Source of the DNA: Saprospiraceae bacterium
Lineage (GTDB): Bacteria; Bacteroidota; Bacteroidia; Chitinophagales; Saprospiraceae
DNA: 64,000 bases
Direction: 5' to 3'
NCBI GenBank assembly: GCA_041392805.1
Contig: JAWKLJ010000002.1
Span: forward strand, 325,001-389,000
Both the position numbers and the translations under genes were made by a program. Within the stretch, counting starts at the first letter, position 1; every line of letters starts with the position of its first letter. Shown one piece after another: positions 57,711-64,000 of this stretch. Under the pieces are notes generated by a model. It was given only the letters and a program-made list of their open reading frames with translations, had not been told where the DNA came from and ran no database searches.

Positions 57711-58187
57711 TTATTCCAGCGCAGCGATGCAGTCTATTTCTACCAAAGAATCACCTGGTACCCCCCCATAAGTCGCCACCGTTGTTCGAACGGGTGGCTT
57801 ATCTCCGAATCGGCCACTGTAGGCAGCATTCATTGCTTTATAATCCGCCAAATCATGTAGGTAAACATTGACTTTTAGCACTTTATCCATGGAGGAACCA
57901 TTTTTTTCCAATTCCTTTTGCAATTCATCGAGTACATGATTCGTATGGGCGGTAATATCGCCTTCAAAATGAGCGCCTTTGCCCGCTATAAAAAGCAAGT
58001 TGCCATAGGCCACGGCTGAAGAAAAAAGCGGGCCATCATTTTCATCTTTTTGTACAGGACCTAAAACGGTTTTCTGTGCATAAGTTGTGCCTGTTTTTCC
58101 GCTAGCCTGGGTAATCCCTAGGCCCACCATAGCGGCTAGGCTCGCGCCGATTTTTTTAAAAACAGATCTTCTGCTATTGTTTTTCAT
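57711..58187 (-). CDS. RidA (YjgF/YER057c/UK114) family protein with Tat signal
   Basis: The product of about 158 residues has a Tat signal peptide (MKNNSRRSVFKKIGASLAAMVGLGITQASG, with the SRRxFxK motif) and a RidA domain (VLGPVQKDENDGPLFSSAVAYGNLLFIAGKGAHFEGDITAHTNHVLDELQKELEKNGSSMDKVLKVNVYLHDLADYKAMNAAYSGRFGDKPPVRTTVATYGGVPGDSLVEIDCIAAL). The imine-binding Arg in PPVRTTV is present. RidA hydrolyses enamine/imine intermediates to carbonyl plus ammonia. Export is unusual, because most RidA proteins are cytosolic. The frame is open to 58274; 58187 or 58196 is the better start. It lies 44 bp after the amidohydrolase stop codon. Confidence 0.87.
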   Translation of the reverse strand: MKNNSRRSVFKKIGASLAAMVGLGITQASGKTGTTYAQKTVLGPVQKDENDGPLFSSAVAYGNLLFIAGKGAHFEGDITAHTNHVLDELQKELEKNGSSMDKVLKVNVYLHDLADYKAMNAAYSGRFGDKPPVRTTVATYGGVPGDSLVEIDCIAALE

Positions 58188-58231
58188 ATCTATCATATTT
58201 TGATGTTTCAATGGATAATTAAAACTGGTGA

Positions 58232-59470
58232 TTAGGGCTTCCACAAGGGGCGGGAAATACCATTCAAATCCCAAACGACCGAGCCAGCGCGAAGGGTTAG
58301 TTCTCCAACGATATTTTGGGTGCCCTCCATTCGATAACCCTGGGTGTCAACAAAGCCAAATTGGCCAGTGGCTACCCTTAAGATGGCCAAATCTGCAACG
58401 GCACCAACACTGAGGTGACCCAATTCTGGTCGTTGGATGATTTGTGCAGGATTCCAGCTAGATCGCTCAATGACTTCAGCCATGCTCATTCCCAAGTTCA
58501 AAAATTTAGACATCACGTTGAGCATGCTCTTCATTCCTCCATTCATACTACCGGTATGAAGGTCGGTGCTAATAGAATTTGGTTTAAAGCCTTGTTTTAA
58601 GGCCGGAATGGCTTGCGCGTATAAAAAACTGCCCCCCCCATGTCCAACATCAAAAATAACGCCTTTGTCCTGTGCTTCCCGAACAAAAGGACGAAGTTTG
58701 CCCGTTTCATCAACCACCGGTTCTCTACCATTGACATGTGCAAAGCAATGGGTTAAAATATCACCAGGCCGCAGTTTCTCGAGCAGCAAGGTTTTTAATG
58801 GCAGGACTGGCTCATGGCCGCCAAAATCAATCATCACAGGAATGTTGGCTTGCCTTCCAGCTTCTACAGCTCTTTCAGTCGGTATCCACTCAGGGCCGGT
58901 ATAATGCGCTAGTTTGACGCCAACAATATCGTTTTTATAACGCATGGCCGTCATGGCTGTTAGTTTGGCATCCATATCGCTGAGGTCTTGTTCGTGAACG
59001 CCTCCTTTCATGCCCCCGCCAACGATATTGATAAAAGCCAACACCCTGGTTTTGGAACGCTCGATGGTTTGTTCTTTAAAAATGCGAAAATTTCGCCAAC
59101 CTGCATCGCCTGCATCAACTACAGTGGTCACCCCGGCAGGCAAGCAAAAGCCATCAGGTGGCAATGCCGAAAAGCTGTTGCTAAGATAAGCATCCGGCTC
59201 TGTTCCCCAAAAATGATGGCCGTGAATATCAATGAGCCCAGGGGTTACAAATTTGCCTTTTGCATCAATGACCTGCTTGGCTAAATCAGGTGAAATGGAT
59301 TTGGCTACCTGATGGACCTTGCCCGCTTTGATGGCAACATCCATTATTTCATCTATCCCGTTTTTGGGATCAATTAAATGACCTCCTTTGATCAATAGGT
59401 CTATTTCCTGCGCGGAAAGGGAGGTAAAGAAAAATAAAGAAGAAAACAGCAATAGTATTCGGAAAAGCAT
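58232..59470 (-). CDS. Exported amidohydrolase/deacetylase family metallohydrolase
   Basis: The product of about 412 residues has a Sec signal peptide (MLFRILLLFSSLFFFTSLSAQ) and an amidohydrolase barrel of the EF_0837/AHA_3915 type: DLLIKGGHLIDPKNGIDEIMDVAIKAGKVHQVAKSI, the metal site GLIDIHGHHFWGTEP (HxH), PAGVTTVVDAGDAGWRNFRIF, VGVKLAHYTGPEW (the metal-bridging Lys), LTHCFAHVNGREPV and STDLHTGSMNGGMKS (final Asp). Enzymes of this type act on N-acyl amino acid or sugar amides. Homologues elsewhere are found next to SelA-like PLP enzymes, as here. The frame is open to 59596, but MLFRIL at 59470 begins the signal peptide. Confidence 0.9.
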   Translation of the reverse strand: MLFRILLLFSSLFFFTSLSAQEIDLLIKGGHLIDPKNGIDEIMDVAIKAGKVHQVAKSISPDLAKQVIDAKGKFVTPGLIDIHGHHFWGTEPDAYLSNSFSALPPDGFCLPAGVTTVVDAGDAGWRNFRIFKEQTIERSKTRVLAFINIVGGGMKGGVHEQDLSDMDAKLTAMTAMRYKNDIVGVKLAHYTGPEWIPTERAVEAGRQANIPVMIDFGGHEPVLPLKTLLLEKLRPGDILTHCFAHVNGREPVVDETGKLRPFVREAQDKGVIFDVGHGGGSFLYAQAIPALKQGFKPNSISTDLHTGSMNGGMKSMLNVMSKFLNLGMSMAEVIERSSWNPAQIIQRPELGHLSVGAVADLAILRVATGQFGFVDTQGYRMEGTQNIVGELTLRAGSVVWDLNGISRPLWKP

Positions 59471-59581
59471 AGACGTAGGATTGTAAATGTATAAAACTTG
59501 TGTGTACGAGCACAGTAGAAGTGCAAAAAAAAAACTTGTATTTTGGTTTGGGAAAATGGCGATTATTAAGGAATGAGGTTT

Positions 59582-59717
59582 AAATAAAGTATACAAGATT
59601 GACGTAGGAGTTTTTCACTCTGAGAAGGCGAAAAAAACGAGCATAGCCATAGCTACGTGAGTCTTTTTTCAACGCGGTCAGAGGGGAAAAGAACAAGTCA
59701 AGAACTATATTTTATTT
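59582..59717. repeat. Imperfect inverted-repeat element (about 136 bp)
   Basis: The outer arms (aaataaagtata.. at 59582 and ..tatattttattt ending 59717) are partly complementary, an inner pair TTTTCACTCTGA/TCAGAGGGGAAAA continues the symmetry, and the centre (catagccatagctacg) is itself self-complementary with gaps. It lies in the 325-bp gap between the amidohydrolase start and the CBM9-like stop codon. It resembles a miniature inverted-repeat element, but no target duplication is clear. Confidence 0.45.
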
Positions 59718-59795
59718 GGAACTCATTCTTTAATGATAAAACAAAATACAGAATTCTACTTAAATATAGAAATCGTGACACAGAATTTTGAAATT

Positions 59796-60503
59796 TCAGT
59801 CTATAAGGGTCAATATCCCAAAGGAAGAAGGAATATGAAAATTGGGCTTTTCAGCATTTGGAATGACCCAGCTTATCCATCGGACCGTTATTTCTCCTTC
59901 TTCATTGCTAAGGTATTCGCCACGAAACAAACCAGCCTTTAATTTTCGATCATCCTTGTACATGCCTAAATCCCGAAGCGATTGGAAGCTAATGGCTCCC
60001 TCGACAAAATAGCCTTCCTCATCAATGGCCGATTTTAAAGTGAGTTGCCCTGCTGGCCAATTCCAATCAAAATCGACTTTCCCGGGCGACTTGCCTTCAG
60101 TATCGAGTACCCTACCCAAGGCATCCATTTCTAAGGCATAATAAGGATCCATTTTGTCATCAGCCTTGAAGAAGATCTCAACGCGGTCTGAATTCACAAC
60201 ATCTCTTTCTCCTAATCCACGTTCTTTACTGATGATTTCCGGATCAGTTGCACGGTACAAAAAATAGAAATGGGTATCATCCCACAGCGCCTTGAATGCC
60301 GTTTGCGGTGAGGCGTCCTCTCGCCAGGGATAGCTGAAATCTGTTAATAGATGGGCCGTCTCCCAAAGTGGGTCGGCTCCATTGCCACTAAGTTGAATAG
60401 CGCGAGAAACTTTTTTTACCTGGTAGGTTTTCATATTGCTGTGATTGCATGATATGCCTATAAGTAAGATAAATAGGCTAAGGTTTTTAATGGTTTGGTT
60501 CAT
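59796..60503 (-). CDS. CBM9-like lipoprotein
   Basis: The product of about 235 residues has a lipoprotein signal (SLFILLIGISCNHS) and one carbohydrate-binding family 9-like sandwich: RAIQLSGNGADPLWETAHLLTDFSYPWREDASPQTAFKALWDDTHFYFLYRATDP, then RDVVNSDRVEIFFKADDKMDPYYALEMDALGRVLDTEGKSPG and the WNWPAG and EGYFVEGAISFQSL blocks. Such proteins bind sugars or act as accessory surface proteins in Bacteroidota catabolic clusters. No catalytic residues are expected. It lies 210 bp after the creatininase gene and 325 bp before the amidohydrolase gene on the same strand, with repeat elements in both gaps. The first ATG is 9 bp further upstream (60512). Confidence 0.82.
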   Translation of the reverse strand: MNQTIKNLSLFILLIGISCNHSNMKTYQVKKVSRAIQLSGNGADPLWETAHLLTDFSYPWREDASPQTAFKALWDDTHFYFLYRATDPEIISKERGLGERDVVNSDRVEIFFKADDKMDPYYALEMDALGRVLDTEGKSPGKVDFDWNWPAGQLTLKSAIDEEGYFVEGAISFQSLRDLGMYKDDRKLKAGLFRGEYLSNEEGEITVRWISWVIPNAEKPNFHIPSSFGILTLID

Positions 60504-60605
60504 CGTTAGCATTTATATACTAAGGAGAGGCGAAGTTTTTTAATAATTTACTAATTGACAACGCGCTAAGGCTCTCCCTATGGGCACCCGTTTAAGCTTG
60601 GACAA

Positions 60606-60637
60606 AATCGGAAGGATGAAATCGGAAGTCGGAAACG
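60606..60637. repeat. Short GGAAGTCGGAAA repeat
   Basis: aaatcggaaggatgaaatcggaagtcggaaa is a short purine-arm version of the family at 4711 and 18871. It lies in the 201-bp gap after the creatininase stop codon, with a plain AT-rich remainder. Confidence 0.4.
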
Positions 60638-60713
60638 CTACACCTTGGAGTGCTTAGAAACATTCGTCTTTTCGCCTTTCTATTTCATCACGCTGTTAGA
60701 AGGGGCGCCCTCC

Positions 60714-61472
60714 TTATGATGTAGATATTAAATCTAGGACTATTTTCTTTAGTGCGCCAACGACTATGCTTGTGATCTGCTCTCCTTTTTCCTTGGAGGC
60801 AAAGTTTGCGTCGCCATAAACGCCAGAGGGGGTCATGGCTTTCATCCTGCGATACAAACCAACCTTGGGCCCAGTAAGTAAATCCCCTTCTGCCCAGTCA
60901 AAAGTAGGGACATTCGCTTTTTTGCCCACCTTATCCAGCTGTACCAATTCGGGAGCGATGACGAGCATCAGCGAAGTTTCAAATTCTCCGGCATGGCCAG
61001 CACCTCCAGGACCTGCTTCATTCAGCGGTGTTAATTGTTCGAGGGCAATGCGCCACCAGGTCGCCATAGCCAGTTGTAGGGTAGGGTTACGGTAACCAAA
61101 AATTTCTACGAAAGATTGCCCGATGGCTTGGTTGCCACCATGGCTATTCAATAAAAGTAAATTTTTGAAACCGTATTTTACGACACAATCGGCTATGTCA
61201 GTCAGTTGGTTCAAAAAGGTGGCATGCTGAACCGACAAGCTTCCTGCAAAATCGGTATGGTGTTCTGAGCACCCTACACTGACGCTTGGCAATATCAACA
61301 CTTGCGCTGGTATTGCCAGGTGTAATTTACGACAAAAATGTTCGCCAATCATGCGGTCTGTTGCTAGCGGTAAATGCGCTCCATGCTGTTCCGTTGCAGC
61401 GATGGGCAGGATCACCGGAATGTTTCTATCCAGTGCGGCTATTTGGGGTGAGCTTAATAAATCCCAGTACAT
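60714..61472 (-). CDS. Creatininase family metal-dependent amidohydrolase
   Basis: The 252-residue protein has the creatininase fold with its metal ligands: ILPIAATEQHGAHLPLATDRMIG (Glu, His, Asp near 28-40), SVSVGCSEHHTDFAGSLSV, LLLNSHGGNQAIG (His near 111) and AGHAGEFETSLMLVIAP (Glu near 160). Members hydrolyse cyclic or linear amides such as creatinine or formamide-type bonds in cofactor and mycofactocin pathways; the substrate here is unknown. It has no signal peptide, so it acts in the cytoplasm. It is the first gene of the minus-strand catabolic block and diverges from the SusC gene. Confidence 0.9.
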   Translation of the reverse strand: MYWDLLSSPQIAALDRNIPVILPIAATEQHGAHLPLATDRMIGEHFCRKLHLAIPAQVLILPSVSVGCSEHHTDFAGSLSVQHATFLNQLTDIADCVVKYGFKNLLLLNSHGGNQAIGQSFVEIFGYRNPTLQLAMATWWRIALEQLTPLNEAGPGGAGHAGEFETSLMLVIAPELVQLDKVGKKANVPTFDWAEGDLLTGPKVGLYRRMKAMTPSGVYGDANFASKEKGEQITSIVVGALKKIVLDLISTS

Positions 61473-62049
61473 GTAGGTTTAATTTAGTAGTCCAAATAAG
61501 ACAAGTATTATGCTAAAGTATCATTTTATGTGAAGGAGAACAAAAAGAACTTTATTTTTACGATGAATCCAAATCAGTCATTTTAGGGCATGTTGTTTAA
61601 AATAGTTGTAATGATATGATTTTTGTTTGATATCTGTCAATCTGTCCGTGGTTTCTCCTAAAAGGCTACTAACAAAAGGAATTGAGATCAATGGAGGAGA
61701 AAAACGGATCTTCATTGGTGGCAATATCACATGTGCAGAACATGATTAGTAAGAAAAAAAAACTCGTGCCCGTGCACAATATCAAAATATTTTATATTTT
61801 TACTTGGGTTTTACATTCATCCTATGATCTATCCACACTTCCTTTCCTCGGTAAAAGGGAGGTTTCTTTTTTAATATCATCAAACTTTAACAAGCCCTTA
61901 TAACGCTTGTCGTTAACGTCGACCCTCTGCTAGCGAAGAGGGAATCAATCAACTGCACAGTCGTATGTTTGTGCGGCCTGTTGTTTACGTGTCATTAATC
62001 AACGTTAATATAGTTCAATAAAAATTTTACAATCAATAACATTATTCTA
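61473..62049. other. Gene-free divergent region between creatininase and SusC genes
   Basis: The 577-bp stretch is AT-rich with no ORF that I support. It should hold both promoters. A weak stem CCCTCT/AGAGGG (61923-61942) and an A-rich leader before the SusC ATG are seen, but no clear TAnnTTTG box. The sequence just before the SusC ATG (attctaATG) has no Shine-Dalgarno, as is usual in this phylum. Confidence 0.7.
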
Positions 62050-64000
62050 ATGAAAAAAAGCACCTTATTATTAGCCATTTTCTGTCTATGCTTGACAGGA
62101 AATGTATGGTCCCAAACGGTTAGGGGGACTGTTACAAGTGCGGAGGGAGAGACGCTGATTGGCGTAAATATTTTAGAAAAAGGAACCTCCAATGGTACGA
62201 TAACCGACATTGATGGATCCTATTCTATCAATATCAGTTCTTCCGAGGCCGTACTCGTATTCTCTTATACGGGATTTACCCCTGAAGAAGTAGCCGTTGC
62301 CGGTAGAACGACGGTAGATGTTAGCCTTGTTCAGGGTATTGCCATAGATGAGATCGTTGTAACGGCACTGGGTATTGAAAGGGAGAAAAGCTCTCTTACC
62401 TTCGCCCAGCAAACGGTTGACGGAACTGACCTCCTTAAGGCGCGGGATATAAACTTCCTGAATAGTTTATCTGGCCGAGCTGCTGGTGTGGAGATCAAGA
62501 AAAGTTCCTCAGGGCCAGGGGGGTCCACAAGGGTCGTATTGCGAGGTGATAAATCATTAAGTGGCAATAGTGAACCACTATTTGTGATCGATGGTATCCC
62601 AATGGCCAATAACAGGGGCCCACAACCTGGTATGTGGGACGGGGTTGACGGCGGAGACGGTATGTCTCAAATCAACCAGGATGATATTGAAAGCATCACG
62701 GTACTGAAGGGCTCAAACGCTGCGGCGCTATACGGTAGCCAGGGAGCCAACGGTGTCGTTTTGATCACGACTAAATCTGGTCAGGAAGGAAAGGCCAAGG
62801 TCAGTGTCAGCTCCGGCCTTACTATGGAAAACATACTGCTTAAACCGGACCTGCAATTCAAATACGGCAGCACGAATGGAACAAAGGAAAGCTGGTCCAA
62901 GACCCCTGGCAATTTCGCCAGTAACTACGTGGATGACTTTTTCCAGACCGGATACAACCAGATTAATTCCGTTTCGATCAGTGGTGGAACGGCCAAAACT
63001 AAAGCCTACTTTTCTTTTGGCAATGTAAATGCCCGAGGTATTTATCCTCAAAATACCTATGAGCGATATAATGTTACTTTCAAGCAATCCACCAAATTGC
63101 TCAACGATAAACTGACGATCGGCTCAAGTGTTATGCTATCTGATGAGACATCAAATAACCGTCCTCGTGCCGGCTATTATGATAATCCGCTTACAGGTCT
63201 TTATATGTTTCCAAGAGACCGAGATTTCGAATCTTTCAAAAACAACTATGCGACCCTTGATCCGAATAGGAACGTAGAGGTGCAAAATTGGTTTGTGATC
63301 GATCACCATCAGTCCAATCCTTACTGGTTGCTTAACAGAGAGACTCAGCTCCACGGAGCCAAACGAATGATCGGAAGTGTGAACCTGGATTATCAATTTA
63401 ATGAGAAATTGAGTGTATCGGTCAGGGGTAACTACGATTTTGCTTCAAGAGTCCGGGATGAACAACAATCTGCTGGAGGAAACACCACTACTGTACATCC
63501 AAATGGTAGTTGGACCTACGCAAAATATACAGACGAACTGATCTATACGGATGCGATCCTGAAATACGCTGAAAATTTGGGCGATTTTAACCTCAACTTC
63601 GTCGCTGGTACCAGTTACCAGAAAACTGTTTCTGGTTTGGGTGTAGCAGTTGATGGAAGCGCCCAGAATGGCTTATTGTTCGCTAATGAATTCTATTTCC
63701 AGAACTTACCGCCCAATGTACAGGTCCAATCTACCTTAGGTGGCAGACTAGTCAAACAGGCCGTGTTTGGAAACGCAACCCTTGACTATAAGCAAATGAT
63801 TTACCTTGATCTATCAGGTCGTAACGACTGGGCTTCTTCTTTGGCGGGCACTGGGAACCAATCCTATTTTTACCCATCCATAGGAGCGTCGGCTATTCTT
63901 AGCAAAATCATTGCGCTACCTGAAGTCGTTACTTTTGCCAAAGTACGCTATTCAAATACCCGAGTAGGTAATGAGGTGCCGTTCAACAGGGTTTTCCCTC
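62050..64000 (+). CDS. SusC/RagA TonB-linked outer-membrane receptor, 5' part
   Basis: About 650 residues are present; the gene runs off the window. It starts MKKSTLLLAIFCLCLTGNVWSQ (signal peptide), then a carboxypeptidase-regulatory-like domain (VRGTVTSAEGETLIGVNILEKGTSNGTITDIDGSYSINI), the SusC linker DEIVVTALGIEREKSSLTFAQQTVDG, and the plug domain with SGRAAGVEIKKSSSGPGGSTRVVLRGDKSLSGNSEPLFVIDGIPM and ITVLKGSNAAALYGSQGANGVVLITTKSG. Barrel strands follow. SusC proteins import glycans or peptides with a SusD lipoprotein, which should lie just downstream, outside the window. The neighbouring sulfatase block suggests an amino-sugar or sulfated substrate. Confidence 0.95.
   Translation, partial: MKKSTLLLAIFCLCLTGNVWSQTVRGTVTSAEGETLIGVNILEKGTSNGTITDIDGSYSINISSSEAVLVFSYTGFTPEEVAVAGRTTVDVSLVQGIAIDEIVVTALGIEREKSSLTFAQQTVDGTDLLKARDINFLNSLSGRAAGVEIKKSSSGPGGSTRVVLRGDKSLSGNSEPLFVIDGIPMANNRGPQPGMWDGVDGGDGMSQINQDDIESITVLKGSNAAALYGSQGANGVVLITTKSGQEGKAKVSVSSGLTMENILLKPDLQFKYGSTNGTKESWSKTPGNFASNYVDDFFQTGYNQINSVSISGGTAKTKAYFSFGNVNARGIYPQNTYERYNVTFKQSTKLLNDKLTIGSSVMLSDETSNNRPRAGYYDNPLTGLYMFPRDRDFESFKNNYATLDPNRNVEVQNWFVIDHHQSNPYWLLNRETQLHGAKRMIGSVNLDYQFNEKLSVSVRGNYDFASRVRDEQQSAGGNTTTVHPNGSWTYAKYTDELIYTDAILKYAENLGDFNLNFVAGTSYQKTVSGLGVAVDGSAQNGLLFANEFYFQNLPPNVQVQSTLGGRLVKQAVFGNATLDYKQMIYLDLSGRNDWASSLAGTGNQSYFYPSIGASAILSKIIALPEVVTFAKVRYSNTRVGNEVPFNRVFP

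Noticed and set aside
59733..59942. 69-codon plus-strand ORF
   Set aside because: It overlaps the CBM9-like gene on the other strand and has no recognisable features.
61682..61903. 73-codon plus-strand ORF before the SusC gene
   Set aside because: Low-complexity composition, no homology-like motif, no promoter or ribosome site.

Overview
The window comes from a Gram-negative member of the Bacteroidota, most likely the Saprospiria (Lewinella/Haliscomenobacter-like; the family placement is inference). The evidence is a SusC/RagA TonB-linked receptor, a type IX secretion C-terminal sorting domain, KdsA (lipopolysaccharide core), FtsX/MacB-type permeases without their own ATPase, many DUF5916/CBM9-like, LVIVD and TPR proteins, and Bacteroidota-type TAnnTTTG promoter boxes instead of strong Shine-Dalgarno sequences. 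I see no transposase, phage gene, tRNA or CRISPR array.

Layout. 1-894: the 3' end of an rRNA operon (23S, 5S, intrinsic terminator). 0.9-18.6 kb: mostly housekeeping genes: CvpA, a SerA-type dehydrogenase, a GbsR/MarR regulator, GcvT, a HEAT-cyclophilin lipoprotein, PBP1A, AroB, DoxX, an FAD oxidoreductase, KdsA and a metallophosphoesterase. 19-33 kb: surface and envelope genes: a glycine-rich T9SS cargo, a patatin, an exonuclease, an LVIVD lipoprotein, a DUF5916 protein and an FtsX permease behind a probable sigma-54 promoter. 33-44.5 kb: an AraC-OGT repair protein, two gamma-glutamyltransferases (one fused to a TolB-like propeller) and a DUF1501/DUF1549-DUF1553 pair of the type common in Planctomycetes. 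44.7-51.2 kb: two sensor kinases flanking a two-repeat lipoprotein and two very small GG-leader peptide genes that look like RiPP or secreted-peptide precursors. 51.2-64 kb: a minus-strand catabolic block (sulfatase, DUF5107-TPR protein, exported PLP lyase, exported RidA, exported amidohydrolase, CBM9-like lipoprotein, creatininase) diverging from a SusC gene that runs off the end.

How the genes fit together. The amidohydrolase, SelA-like PLP enzyme and RidA protein all carry export signals, so a deacylation, ammonia-elimination and imine-hydrolysis sequence could run in the periplasm next to a SusC importer and a sulfatase. The peptides at 48.7-49.1 kb share a leader (VLT.EQ.KAVKGG) and an identical tail (PGCPPDYE), but no maturation or export gene is in view.

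Non-coding structure is the other strong theme. A 186-bp miniature element has inserted in frame into the signal peptide of the sulfatase. Two dispersed families of inverted or tandem repeats sit just downstream of stop codons throughout the window. A 157-bp tandem array lies at 27.1-27.8 kb. A 41-bp-arm hairpin precedes one kinase gene. A promoter-terminator pair without an ORF near 18.7 kb may be a small RNA.
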